DNA of 64,000 bases from Telmatobacter sp. DSM 110680 (GCF_039994875.1 NZ_CP121196.1:682001-746000); one strand, 5' to 3'; positions 26,171 through 34,718 are shown, counted from the stretch's first letter. Translations and numbers: made by a program. Notes: generated by a model from the sequence alone, not told the origin.

Positions 26171-26613
26171 GCAAGGTGAAGTCCACTAGCGTGGAGGTGC
26201 GGCTGCCTTCGCAGCTTGGCTATGAGAAAGTGGCTATGAGCACCGCAGCCGCTGTGGCCAAGCTCATGGGTTTTCGCGAAGATCGCGTCGAGGATTTAAA
26301 GACGGCCGTAGCTGAGGCCTGCATCAACGCAATTGAACATGGCAATAAATTGAACGACGACCTCTCCGTCGACGTAGTGCTTTCAGCAGGCGTTAACGCT
26401 CTTGAGGTAAAAGTGATTGATGACGGAAAGGGGCTTAAAACTGTTCCACCCAAGCCCGACATCGATAAAAAGATTCATGGAGAAGAAGATCCCCGCGGCA
26501 TGGGCATGTTCCTCATCCAGGCGCTGGTCGACGAGGCCGAATGGGTCAAGGGCTCGAATGGAAAAAGTAGTTATGTCAGGCTCGTCATTCGTCTGGATGC
26601 AGTAGCGGATTAA
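26167..26613 (+). CDS. RsbW/SpoIIAB-like anti-sigma kinase
   Basis: 148 residues of a HATPase_c_2 domain. The N-box reads Val-Ala-Glu-Ala-Cys-Ile-Asn-Ala-Ile-Glu-His-Gly. Asp-Asp-Gly-Lys-Gly-Leu and Arg-Gly-Met-Gly-Met-Phe-Leu-Ile form the nucleotide pocket. Such kinases bind a sigma factor or another output protein and phosphorylate the STAS partner. The ATG at 26167 overlaps the phosphatase stop codon, so the two are coupled. No sigma-factor gene lies in the operon. Confidence 0.9.
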   Translation: MSKVKSTSVEVRLPSQLGYEKVAMSTAAAVAKLMGFREDRVEDLKTAVAEACINAIEHGNKLNDDLSVDVVLSAGVNALEVKVIDDGKGLKTVPPKPDIDKKIHGEEDPRGMGMFLIQALVDEAEWVKGSNGKSSYVRLVIRLDAVAD

Positions 26614-26640
26614 CACGTAGAACAACGGAGACACGAAATC

Positions 26641-27000
26641 GTGCAGAGCGAAACAAAAGCCCGCGTAGACCAGTTGACATCCCCGGCAGGACACCCTGTT
26701 ACCGCCCTCCGCTTTGAGGGTGACATCGCCAGCACGTCCAAAGAGGCGGTGCTCGGCAGCTACCAATCGCTGCCCAAGGCGACTGCCAAACTTGTGCTGC
26801 TCGACTTCACCAAGGTCGACTACATCAATTCAAGCGGTATCGCGCTCGTCATCCAGATGCTCATTGAGGCTGCGAACTCCGGCCAGAAGGTCTATGCCTT
26901 TGGCTTGTCGCCACACTTCACCAAGGTCTTCACCATGGTGGGCATCACCAAGTATGCCGGCCTCTTCCCATCCCAGGCCGATGCTCTAGCGGCGCTGTAA
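26641..27000 (+). CDS. RsbV-like STAS anti-sigma-factor antagonist
   Basis: 119 residues. The STAS core reads Leu-Val-Leu-Leu-Asp-Phe-Thr-Lys-Val-Asp-Tyr-Ile-Asn-Ser-Ser-Gly-Ile-Ala, with the Asn-Ser-Ser-Gly site where RsbV is phosphorylated. It starts at a GTG preceded by GGAG about ten bases away. It is the third gene of the operon, 27 bp after the kinase, and is the expected substrate of both the kinase and the phosphatase. Confidence 0.9.
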   Translation: MQSETKARVDQLTSPAGHPVTALRFEGDIASTSKEAVLGSYQSLPKATAKLVLLDFTKVDYINSSGIALVIQMLIEAANSGQKVYAFGLSPHFTKVFTMVGITKYAGLFPSQADALAAL

Positions 27001-27036
27001 CCCCGGCGCCGCACCCCAACCCTACTCCCGCAAAAC

Positions 27037-27267
27037 TTATGCTTTCATCCCAAGCGCAGCCGAGGGATCTGCAGTTGCTTTTCCTCTGCCGACTGCGGGT
27101 GCCCCATCCATGACGCGCTCTTTCGCGGCATGGATGAAATGACGACGACCATTCGCAAAAATCCTCACCGAAGCCATCCCAAGAAACTCGCCTGACCCGA
27201 AATCTCGGAGCGAAATCCCGTGCGGCGTCTCTGAGATCAAGGCCAGATCAGAAACGCCGCACAGCAC
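27037..27267. repeat. Probable dispersed intergenic sequence
   Basis: The 278-bp gap between the STAS gene and norB holds an open frame on the minus strand whose C-terminus reads Ala-Asp-Pro-Ser-Ala-Ala-Leu-Gly-Met. I recall this as a recurrent translation of repeated intergenic DNA in Acidobacteriota genomes. No ribosome-binding site or protein family supports a gene here. It is better described as repetitive intergenic DNA. Confidence 0.35.
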
Positions 27268-27278
27268 ATCGGCTACCT

Positions 27279-29570
27279 TCAGCGGCCCGCGAGGGCCACC
27301 TCTTGCTCTTCAACTTCAACCTGAGTGCTTCTGCCTGTTGTTGAATTGCTGTCGATTGAATGCCCAGTCAAAAGGCCGAGCACGAACCACGCGAACAGTG
27401 CTGCTCCAATCGCAAACAGGATGTCTCCGGGAACTCTCATCCAGCGCAATGTCTGCATCGAACTGGACTGCATGAACTCGGAGGAACGCGCATACCAGGT
27501 GCCGTGTTCAATCGATGCCCATGCCTGCAACAATCCGACCGGCAGCATGCTGAGGATGACCATGAAGATCAATCCAAAGTTGAGAGACCAGAAGGAGAGC
27601 TTCAGCGGGGTCTCCTTCCATTTGCGCCCTGGATTAAGCGCGCGGAGGCAGAACAGCGTGAGTCCGAGGCCAAGCATTCCGTACACGCCGAACAGAGCCG
27701 TGTGACCGTGAACGGGAGTAAGGTTGAGTCCCTGCACGTAATAAAGGGAAATCGGTGGATTAATAAGGAAGCCGAATAAGCCCGCTCCCACAAGATTCCA
27801 GAATGCAACCGCGACGAAGAAATAGATGGGCCACTTGTAGTTGGCGATCCACTGAGACTTCCTTGTCGGTTGCGCGAGGCGAATGTTCTCCCAGGCTTCG
27901 TAACCAATCAATGTCAGTGGCACAACCTCAAATGCGCTGAAGATTGCACCCAGGCCAATCACCGCCGGTGTCGCACCCGCGAAGTAGAGATGATGAAACG
28001 TTCCGATGATGCCCCCCGACAAAAAGATCGTCGTCGAAAAGAGCGCCGCCTTGGTAGCGGTGCGAATCTCGATCAGCTTGAGCCGCGTGAATAAGAATCC
28101 GATCACAACAGTGGCGAACACTTCGAAGAAACCTTCAACCCAGAGGTGAACTACCCACCAGCGCCAGTATTCCGCTGTAACCAGGTGGCTGCGCTGGCCG
28201 TACATCAGTCCGGCAGAATAGAAGAGCGGGATTGCGATGCTGGAGATGAGAAACAGCGTGAGGAGTGCGCGGTCTTCACTCTTGCGAACCAGTGCCGGCT
28301 TGAGGGCCGCAATCATCAGGACAAGCCACAGTACCAATCCGACGAACAGCAGAATCTGCCAGAAGCGTCCGAGGTCGACGTATTCATAACCCTGGCTGCC
28401 GAACCAGAACCACATGTTGCCAAGACGCTGTTGAATACCCATCCATTCGCCGGCGAGCGATCCGCCAACGACGAGGATCAGTGCGCCAAAGAGTGCATTG
28501 ACACCGAGTCGCTGATACTTCGGCTCGTGACCGCTGACCGCCGGCCCAACGTAAAGACCCGTTGCCAGCCATGAGGTCGCGATCCAGAAAATCGCGATTT
28601 GCAGATGCCACGTGCGCGTGACGGCATACGGTAAGTACTTCGCGAGCGGAAATCCAAAGAAGGCCTGCCCCTCGACTCCGTAGTGAGCAGTCAACACTCC
28701 CATCAAAATCTGCACACCCCAGAGAATCACCACTACGTAAAAATACTTCAGAGTCGCACGTTGCGACGGGGTTGGCTTGAATACAAGGAAAGGATCGCTT
28801 TCTGGATAAGGCCCGTGAACGAGTTCCTTTTCCTGCGACGCATACCACCAGACAAGTCCGCCAATTCCGGCCAGCAATCCAACGAAGCTGAGAACGCTCC
28901 AGAGCACAGCGCCCGATGTTGGCACATTGCCGATCAGCGGCTCATGCGGCCAGTTATTCGTGTACGTCGTTTCAGAACCCAGGCGATCCGTGCTGCAAGC
29001 CCACGAAGTCCACCAGAAAAACGCGGCGAGTTGACGCTGCTTTGCGGCATTGGTCAATGCGCCACTGGGGATGGCATAAGCCGACCGACCCGTGGCAAAA
29101 ACGTCGGTGTAGTAAGCGCGGAGTTGCTCAAACGCCGCAGCGCGATCGTCGCTTAGCGTCACGCGATTGCGCGAGACGTCATAGGTGTTGGTTCGCATCT
29201 CGCGAATTAACCGCGCCTTGAAGATCGCCTGTTGATCCGGTCCGAGAGCCTCGAAATTAGACGCCCCAGCCCTGACCGCCCAGGTGTTCAGCAGAATCTC
29301 CGATTCCCGGTGCAGCCAATCCGCACTCCAGTCGGGTGCAACATAAGCGCCGTGGCCCCAGACTGTGCCGATCTCCTGCCCGCCGATCGATTGCCACACT
29401 CCCTGGCCGTCCGTGATGGAACTGCCAGTGAAGAGAAGCTGCCCTTCAGCGTTGTACACGTCTGGGATAGGCGGAGCTTCGCTGATCATCTTCCGCCCGA
29501 CTCCACCGAGAACAGCGAAAGATCCAATAATGACGATGGCCAATGCCACCCAATAACGTTTGTAGGACAT
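27279..29570 (-). CDS. norB: Quinol-dependent nitric oxide reductase (qNor)
   Basis: Reduces two NO to N2O at the inner membrane using quinol. The 763-residue length matches single-subunit qNor. The N-terminal membrane helix and periplasmic extension (about 1-225) stand in for the separate NorC subunit. The catalytic part has about 12 helices. Ligands are visible in Val-Val-His-Leu-Trp-Val-Glu, Gly-Thr-Phe-His-His-Leu-Tyr and Val-His-Gly-His-Thr. GAGGG lies eight bases before the ATG. It has its own upstream region, with a shared dyad at 29751-29766, and follows nnrS on the same strand. It serves NO detoxification or the N2O step of partial denitrification; no nitrite reductase is in the window. 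Confidence 0.95.
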   Translation of the reverse strand: MSYKRYWVALAIVIIGSFAVLGGVGRKMISEAPPIPDVYNAEGQLLFTGSSITDGQGVWQSIGGQEIGTVWGHGAYVAPDWSADWLHRESEILLNTWAVRAGASNFEALGPDQQAIFKARLIREMRTNTYDVSRNRVTLSDDRAAAFEQLRAYYTDVFATGRSAYAIPSGALTNAAKQRQLAAFFWWTSWACSTDRLGSETTYTNNWPHEPLIGNVPTSGAVLWSVLSFVGLLAGIGGLVWWYASQEKELVHGPYPESDPFLVFKPTPSQRATLKYFYVVVILWGVQILMGVLTAHYGVEGQAFFGFPLAKYLPYAVTRTWHLQIAIFWIATSWLATGLYVGPAVSGHEPKYQRLGVNALFGALILVVGGSLAGEWMGIQQRLGNMWFWFGSQGYEYVDLGRFWQILLFVGLVLWLVLMIAALKPALVRKSEDRALLTLFLISSIAIPLFYSAGLMYGQRSHLVTAEYWRWWVVHLWVEGFFEVFATVVIGFLFTRLKLIEIRTATKAALFSTTIFLSGGIIGTFHHLYFAGATPAVIGLGAIFSAFEVVPLTLIGYEAWENIRLAQPTRKSQWIANYKWPIYFFVAVAFWNLVGAGLFGFLINPPISLYYVQGLNLTPVHGHTALFGVYGMLGLGLTLFCLRALNPGRKWKETPLKLSFWSLNFGLIFMVILSMLPVGLLQAWASIEHGTWYARSSEFMQSSSMQTLRWMRVPGDILFAIGAALFAWFVLGLLTGHSIDSNSTTGRSTQVEVEEQEVALAGR

Positions 29571-29750
29571 GATTTTCCCTCACTTAATTAGGCCGAAAAT
29601 AGTGTGTGATGCTCCCCCGACAAAGCGACATTCCAATCCGTGTGTTTCCGCGGCGCATAAACTCGCAATGGGATGCCTCTGGAAGTCATTGAAAGTCCCT
29701 CAAGAACATTCGCACTGAGGCAACAGTAGCGTTCAGTGAAAGGGGAATGC

Positions 29751-29766
29751 AGGGACTTAGGTCACT
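29751..29766. promoter_or_regulatory. AGNGA-N6-TCNCT dyad upstream of norB
   Basis: AGGGACTTAGGTCACT. The dyad centre (29758.5) is 33 bp from a minus-strand TACTGT that fits a -10 element, giving class II activator geometry and a 5-prime leader of about 150 bases. The core is identical to the site at 32884-32899. Confidence 0.7.
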
Positions 29767-29822
29767 ATCCGGCGTAGAAACTTCAAAATTACCGAGACTG
29801 ATCATCCCAGCAAAAAACGAGT

Positions 29823-29848
29823 CGCGGTGTGATCTAAATCACACCGCG
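29823..29848 (-). terminator. Perfect palindrome: nnrS terminator and CRP/FNR-like site
   Basis: Eleven-base arms CGCGGTGTGAT and ATCACACCGCG flank a four-base centre. On the minus strand, downstream of nnrS, it is followed five bases later by six T residues, so it reads as an intrinsic terminator. Its middle, TGTGATCTAAATCACA (29828-29843), also fits TGTGA-N6-TCACA exactly. It lies 253 bp upstream of norB. The terminator role is better supported than the operator role. Confidence 0.7.
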
Positions 29849-29903
29849 AGCGGGGGTCCCGTTCATCTTTCCGTGACCTTACGGGGGATTATGCCTTGGG
29901 TTG

Positions 29904-31238
29904 TTAGCTCTCGGTCGCAAATGCCCGGCGGCCGAGCAAGAAGGTAGCCATGAGGTTTGAAGCGAACAGAAGCACCCCGCTCAATTCCAGCACGCCTGAA
30001 ACAGGCAGCACCCTCCACGCGAACGAAGCCAGACCTTCATAGGCCAAAGGCTCAAAAACAACTCGCAGCAGGCATCCGGTCTGAAGACATACCAGGCTGA
30101 AGAACATCAGCTGCGTGCTGAAGATCCGCTGAATGCCGGCAAAGTGAGGCAGGATGCGCGGCCCAATCGCGAACACCATCGTTGCCGCGAATCCGACCGT
30201 GAGCGCATGACGCGAAGCACCCCAGATGCCCCCGTGGACATCCATAAATGCCGCCCAGACACTCATCGATCCCGCCACAATAAGCCATGCATAAGCCAAA
30301 CGAATGAAGACCGGAAAACTCGGATGGATACCATGGATTTTGGCGTGGCCATGCGGACGTTCTGTTAAGCGAAGAGCAATCCCAATCGTGCCTGAGCCAA
30401 GCGCAAACAGAATCGTCGCCGGCTTGGGCAAGCCAGAAACCCCAAATAGAACACCTGTGATGGCCATCAACAGAGCCATGCGAAACCAACGTACACTCGG
30501 CTTCGATATCGCGAGAAACGACGGCAGCCATCGTGCCGAAAACCCCCACACCACTGGCACCACAAATCCCCAGCCAAGCAAGACGAGATATTTTTGATCG
30601 AGCGAGTGAGGAAATGACCTCAGGCCGCCCTGCAAGCCCAAACGAACGCACTCAACAAAATTGAAGATGACACCAGCCGCAAGCCCCGCAGTGCCAATCA
30701 AAACCGAGACCATCCACATTTCCATCGGCGCCTTCGCCTTATTCCCGTCGCCCGATTCCGGCAGCTTGTGGTGTGAAGCAGCGTATAGAAACAGCATCAC
30801 CGCAAGAAGCTCAAATCCCGCGGATACCGGTAGCAGAGTGCGCCACTGGCACCCATAAATATTTCCAAACCAGCGCATCGCAACGCCGGATGTCCACAGC
30901 AGGTAACAGGAAAGAGGAACGCGAAGGACCGACCGTCCATGCGCAGGCTGGGAATAGAAGCCGATGCCAAGAATAAAACTACCAATCCATCCGAACATCT
31001 GTGCGTGCCCATGACCTTCCATCCATGCGGCCGGCAATGTCCCCAGCCCATGATGCGCACTGATCGCCATCAGGTTTGAAAACCCCAGCAGCGTCCCAGG
31101 CAAAGCCATAAAGAAAAGTCCGCTGCCAATCCATGCGCGAAGCACCAAGCTCTTTTGCCGTTCGCGCGCGATGATCACTGAGTTCTCACCGACTGCACCG
31201 ACGGAAACAGATTGATCCAACAACGAAATCGTACCCAT
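29904..31238 (-). CDS. nnrS: NnrS-family haem/copper membrane protein
   Basis: 444 residues with about 12 hydrophobic helices. The early Glu-Gly-His-Gly-His-Ala-Gln motif and further His residues (Pro-His-Gly-His-Ala-Lys-Ile-His) fit NnrS, a membrane protein that protects cells against NO and is regularly found near NO reductases. Its biochemical activity is not settled. It starts two bases after the RIC gene ends, so it is in one operon with it, and it is followed by a strong terminator palindrome before norB. Confidence 0.88.
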   Translation of the reverse strand: MGTISLLDQSVSVGAVGENSVIIARERQKSLVLRAWIGSGLFFMALPGTLLGFSNLMAISAHHGLGTLPAAWMEGHGHAQMFGWIGSFILGIGFYSQPAHGRSVLRVPLSCYLLWTSGVAMRWFGNIYGCQWRTLLPVSAGFELLAVMLFLYAASHHKLPESGDGNKAKAPMEMWMVSVLIGTAGLAAGVIFNFVECVRLGLQGGLRSFPHSLDQKYLVLLGWGFVVPVVWGFSARWLPSFLAISKPSVRWFRMALLMAITGVLFGVSGLPKPATILFALGSGTIGIALRLTERPHGHAKIHGIHPSFPVFIRLAYAWLIVAGSMSVWAAFMDVHGGIWGASRHALTVGFAATMVFAIGPRILPHFAGIQRIFSTQLMFFSLVCLQTGCLLRVVFEPLAYEGLASFAWRVLPVSGVLELSGVLLFASNLMATFLLGRRAFATES

Positions 31239-31240
31239 GG

Positions 31241-31972
31241 CTAGCTCCTTACCTTGATTTCTGCTTCCAGTTGAATGGCACGCGGAAACAGAACATCATT
31301 CTCAAGATGCACATGCTGTTTGAGGTCTGCCTCAAATTCCCGGAGCCCCGAAAAGAGAGCGGTATGCGTCGCACATGCCCATGAAGGTGCCTCAAAGTGA
31401 CTGGTGATGCGAATGAGCTCCCGCATGATGTGATCGGCAGATTCATGTTCCTGCTCCATCATGAAGATCGGGTGAGCGACCGAACGGAAACATGCATGCG
31501 CGGGAGGATAGGCGACGATCGATTCCTGATCGATCTGCGAGATGAACGGAAAGAGCACCTGCTCTTCCTTTTCGATATGCGCATACATCTCGCTGCGAAG
31601 CGCCTCAACTAATTCGGCGATTCTCACCAGTTCGGGATCTCGATCACTCCTCTTTGTCGCGACCTTTGACGCCATCTCAGCCAGGGCCGGGAGCACTTGA
31701 CGAACGCGATGATGATGAACGCGGACGATGTGTTGAATCAGCCGGCCAAGCGATACATCGAGAGGATCGAATGCCAAGCCACCACGTTCCTTAACCTCTG
31801 CGTCAGCAAGTTTTTCGAGAACTTGATCCACAGAGAGTTGCAGCTCCCGGCACACGGCTTCGAGCGACAAGTCCGCCTGCACGCACAGATCAATGTCAAA
31901 TCGATGAAAGATGCTGGCTGCGGATGGGCTGCTAGTTACGATCTCGCGGATAGACTGCGCTGCGGTGGACAT
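31241..31972 (-). CDS. RIC/ScdA-like di-iron Fe-S cluster repair protein (variant)
   Basis: 243 residues. The N-terminal DUF542-like part (1-75) has Phe-Asp-Ile-Asp-Leu-Cys-Val-Gln in place of the usual Gly-Ile-Asp-Tyr-Cys-Cys-Gly-Gly, so one Cys is missing. The C-terminal hemerythrin-like domain has the iron ligands, with His-Ile-Glu-Lys-Glu-Glu, Glu-Gln-Glu-His-Glu-Ser and Lys-Gln-His-Val-His-Leu-Glu-Asn. RIC proteins repair Fe-S clusters damaged by NO or peroxide. GGAGAG before the ATG at 31972 supports this start over a GTG two codons earlier. It is in one operon with nnrS. A canonical paralogue lies at 34780. Confidence 0.87.
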   Translation of the reverse strand: MSTAAQSIREIVTSSPSAASIFHRFDIDLCVQADLSLEAVCRELQLSVDQVLEKLADAEVKERGGLAFDPLDVSLGRLIQHIVRVHHHRVRQVLPALAEMASKVATKRSDRDPELVRIAELVEALRSEMYAHIEKEEQVLFPFISQIDQESIVAYPPAHACFRSVAHPIFMMEQEHESADHIMRELIRITSHFEAPSWACATHTALFSGLREFEADLKQHVHLENDVLFPRAIQLEAEIKVRS

Positions 31973-32017
31973 AAGCACTCTCCACTAGCAACCCTAGCGT
32001 TCAAGTAAGAACGGAGC

Positions 32018-32033
32018 AGTAACTTATGTCACT
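32018..32033. promoter_or_regulatory. AGNGA-N6-TCNCT dyad upstream of ric variant
   Basis: AGTAACTTATGTCACT. The centre (32025.5) is 32 bp from a minus-strand TAGGGT (31991-31996), as expected for a class II activator site, and 53 bp from the start codon at 31972. Confidence 0.65.
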
Positions 32034-32049
32034 CGGAGTCGAAGATGAT

Positions 32050-32754
32050 CTAAGCCGAAGCCTCGAGAAGTGCTTTCAAACCGCTGAGATCCTTGACGAC
32101 GATCTGTCGCGCGTCCACGTCCAGCAGTCCTTCAGCCTGAAGGCGCATCAGGTTGCGGGAAACGAGCTCGCGCACGGTGCCTAGTTGATTGGCAAGTTCC
32201 TGATGGGTTGCGGGAAGCTGGAATTCAATTCCGCGAGCAGTCTTCTTTCCTTCGCTCTCTGCCAGCTTGAACAAGACTGAAATCAAGCGCTGCCGGATCG
32301 TGGTAAACGATAGTTCCTCAATAATCCCCACCAGCCGTCGCAACCGCGTCCCCACCACCTGGAGAACTTTCAATGCAACTTCAGGATGCTCCATGCAGTA
32401 CGCCTGAAAATCGCGACGCGAGATGAATGCAATTTCTGCATCCTCGATCGCAACGGCGGAGGCCGGAAATGGACCGCCATCGAAGACTGGCAGTTCCGCG
32501 ACCGACTCCCCTGGAACATTAATCGCAAGAACCTGTTCTCGGCCGCTCATCGAAGTCTTGAAAATACGAACCTTGCCCTGTGCGATGATGTGCAGGCCAT
32601 TGCACGGCTCGCCTTCAGAAAAAAGCAACTCCCCGGCACTGAACAGCTTGCGAACTGTTCGCGCGGCCAGCGTCTTCAACTCCGTCGGCGTGAGGCTCGA
32701 TAACAGTGCGGTCTTACCGAGGGCAGTGGCGAGATCGGTGCGTTCAGCAGTCAC
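32050..32754 (-). CDS. Crp/Fnr-family transcriptional regulator
   Basis: 234 residues from a GTG start. The N-terminal cyclic-nucleotide-like beta-roll (about 20-130) is followed by a dimer helix (about 130-160) and a winged helix. The recognition helix reads Val-Arg-Glu-Leu-Val-Ser-Arg, which has the FNR Glu-x-x-Ser-Arg and also an Arg in the place of CRP Arg180. No cysteine cluster for an oxygen-sensing 4Fe-4S centre is visible, so an NO-responsive DNR-like sensor is more plausible than FNR. Its position inside the NO cluster, divergent from the radical SAM gene, makes it the likely regulator of the shared dyads. A partial dyad, AGGGA-N5-TCCCT at 32807-32821, lies upstream and could allow autoregulation. 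Confidence 0.9.
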   Translation of the reverse strand: MTAERTDLATALGKTALLSSLTPTELKTLAARTVRKLFSAGELLFSEGEPCNGLHIIAQGKVRIFKTSMSGREQVLAINVPGESVAELPVFDGGPFPASAVAIEDAEIAFISRRDFQAYCMEHPEVALKVLQVVGTRLRRLVGIIEELSFTTIRQRLISVLFKLAESEGKKTARGIEFQLPATHQELANQLGTVRELVSRNLMRLQAEGLLDVDARQIVVKDLSGLKALLEASA

Positions 32755-32883
32755 TCGAGAATCTTACGGCATGAGCTTAGCACCCGCGTCATCTTCGGTT
32801 GCGTGAAGGGACTTACTCCCTGCCAGCCGTGCGACCTCAGATCAAAGTTTCGCGCTGAATAATTCTGAGAATGCGACGCCGCC

Positions 32884-32899
32884 TGGGACTTAGGTCACT
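32884..32899. promoter_or_regulatory. AGNGA-N6-TCNCT dyad upstream of radical SAM gene
   Basis: TGGGACTTAGGTCACT, sharing 15 bases with the norB site. It lies 34 bases before the ATG at 32934. The nearest -10-like element (TAGGTT) is 37 bp from its centre, less ideal than at the other three sites. Confidence 0.65.
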
Positions 32900-32933
32900 G
32901 CATCCGCCCTCTCTTCGCGGTCTCATAGGTTGC

Positions 32934-34082
32934 ATGAACCCGCAGATCAACACCACCGACTTCAACGAACGTCCATTCATCGCCATCTGGGAAGTGACCC
33001 AGGCTTGCGACCTTGCTTGTGTCCATTGCCGCGCGTCCGCTCAGCCGGACCGCAGTCCGATGGAACTGAGCACAGATGAGGGCAAACATCTGATCGATGA
33101 AATCACGGCCTTGAAGGTTCCTGTCTTTGTATTGACGGGAGGCGATCCCATTAAGCGGCCCGATCTCTTTGAACTGATCGCACACGCCCGCTCAGCGGGA
33201 GTCAGAGTTTCGCTGACGCCAAGCGCCACGCCTTTGCTGACGAAGGAAATTATTGTGAGGCTCAAAGAGGCCGGCCTCGCGCGGCTCGCAGTGAGCATGG
33301 ACGGTGCAAGTCCAGAAACCCACGACGCATTCCGCGGGATGAGCGGTTCATTCGCGCGAACCCTTGATGCCGTGCGCTGGGCAAATGAGGTTGGACTACC
33401 TTTGCAGATCAACACCACGTTCAGCCGAAGGAACATCAACGAGATTGACAACATTGTCGCCTTGATGGAGAAGCTGAAGATAACCCTCTGGAGTGTCTTC
33501 TTCCTCGTTCCTACCGGACGCGGAAAGCTGAACGATCTACTGAGTGCGGACGAGTTCGAATTGGTCTTCGCTAAGGTTTATAGTCTGTCCAAAACCGCGA
33601 GCTTCGACATTAAAACAACCGAGGCGCAGCACTACAGACGCTACCTCTTGCAGCAGCGCGTTGCCGAACGAAAGTCAGGAATCAACCTCCCCTCACAGCA
33701 CGACAGAGCAGCAGACTCAATTGGACGCGCACCGCGCGGTCTTAACGATGGCAAGGGTGTCATCTTCATCTCCCACAAAGGAGAAGTGTTTCCGAGCGGA
33801 TTTCTTCCCCTCTCAGCCGGTAGTGTCCGGGAGCAAACGTTGGCCGAAATATATCGCGAGTCGCCGCTGTTCCGCGATTTGCGCAACACCTCCAAGCTCG
33901 AAGGGAAGTGCGGCGCCTGCGAATTCAAAGAAATCTGTGGCGGATCGCGAGCCCGGGCTTATGCTTTGACTGGCAACCCTAATGCCGAAGAGCCGTGCTG
34001 CTCCTATATTCCAAAAGGCTACATGCAGCCGGCACCGCAGTTGAAGACGTCGACGACGCTTCATGTTCTTCAGGGCGCCTGA
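32934..34082 (+). CDS. Radical SAM/SPASM-domain protein (TIGR04053-like)
   Basis: 382 residues. The radical SAM motif Cys-Asp-Leu-Ala-Cys-Val-His-Cys is near residue 25, Gly-Gly-Asp-Pro is the SAM-binding segment, and a C-terminal SPASM Cys set follows, including Cys-Gly-Ala-Cys-Glu-Phe-Lys-Glu-Ile-Cys-Gly-Gly and Glu-Pro-Cys-Cys-Ser. The layout recalls NirJ/AhbD haem-maturation enzymes and the family I know as TIGR04053, whose reaction is not established. The ATG at 32934 is chosen because the operator-like dyad would otherwise lie inside the gene. It is followed 59 bp later by a hemerythrin gene. Sitting in an NO cluster, it may mature a haem or peptide cofactor. Confidence 0.85.
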   Translation: MNPQINTTDFNERPFIAIWEVTQACDLACVHCRASAQPDRSPMELSTDEGKHLIDEITALKVPVFVLTGGDPIKRPDLFELIAHARSAGVRVSLTPSATPLLTKEIIVRLKEAGLARLAVSMDGASPETHDAFRGMSGSFARTLDAVRWANEVGLPLQINTTFSRRNINEIDNIVALMEKLKITLWSVFFLVPTGRGKLNDLLSADEFELVFAKVYSLSKTASFDIKTTEAQHYRRYLLQQRVAERKSGINLPSQHDRAADSIGRAPRGLNDGKGVIFISHKGEVFPSGFLPLSAGSVREQTLAEIYRESPLFRDLRNTSKLEGKCGACEFKEICGGSRARAYALTGNPNAEEPCCSYIPKGYMQPAPQLKTSTTLHVLQGA

Positions 34083-34141
34083 GAGCCAATCGTCCCCGAA
34101 TGGACGACAATGACAAGGAACGGAAGTAAAGAGGAGATGTC

Positions 34142-34672
34142 ATGGCGATTCAGATTGGCGCAAAGCCGGACAGTGGTTTCGATGACCCGATTGGCATGCT
34201 CAAGGACTGCCACAGAAGGATCGAGAGCTTTCTCCACATTCTCTGCGTTGTAGTCGATCGCGCACAGGGCAGAGCTCTTACCAACGAAGAGCGCGCTGCG
34301 GTTCAAGCTGCACTGCAATACTTCCGTACCGGCGGGCAGCGCCACACCGCGGATGAAGAGCAATCCCTCTTTCCCCGACTGCGCAAATCGGATGCACAAG
34401 CCTTCGAAGAGATCGATCGGCTGGAACATGATCATCGCGAGGCAAACGGTCTGCACACGTCGGTCGAACATCTCTATACAGCCTGGATTGAATCCAGCGG
34501 CCTGACTCCGGACGAAACGCGGCAGCTACTTTCAAAAACGTCGCGCCTCAAGCAACTCTATTCTGACCACATCCAGGTCGAGGAAACGACGGTCTTCGCT
34601 CGCGCCGCGCAGGTGCTGGACCGCAATGCCCTCACCGCGATTGGCACTGAGTTCCGATTTCGGCGCAAGTAG
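34142..34672 (+). CDS. Hemerythrin-like HHE-domain protein
   Basis: 176 residues of a four-helix bundle with expected iron ligands: Met-Leu-Lys-Asp-Cys-His-Arg-Arg-Ile-Glu, Arg-His-Thr-Ala-Asp-Glu-Glu, Glu-His-Asp-His-Arg-Glu and Asp-His-Ile-Gln-Val-Glu-Glu. It probably binds a di-iron centre and could sense or scavenge O2 or NO. GAGGAG precedes the ATG. It follows the radical SAM gene on the same strand, with no separate dyad, and is probably in one operon with it. Confidence 0.87.
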   Translation: MAIQIGAKPDSGFDDPIGMLKDCHRRIESFLHILCVVVDRAQGRALTNEERAAVQAALQYFRTGGQRHTADEEQSLFPRLRKSDAQAFEEIDRLEHDHREANGLHTSVEHLYTAWIESSGLTPDETRQLLSKTSRLKQLYSDHIQVEETTVFARAAQVLDRNALTAIGTEFRFRRK

Positions 34673-34718
34673 CCTGCCTCTGCTGATTCCGCTAAAAAAC
34701 CTAATCAAATCTGTTCAG

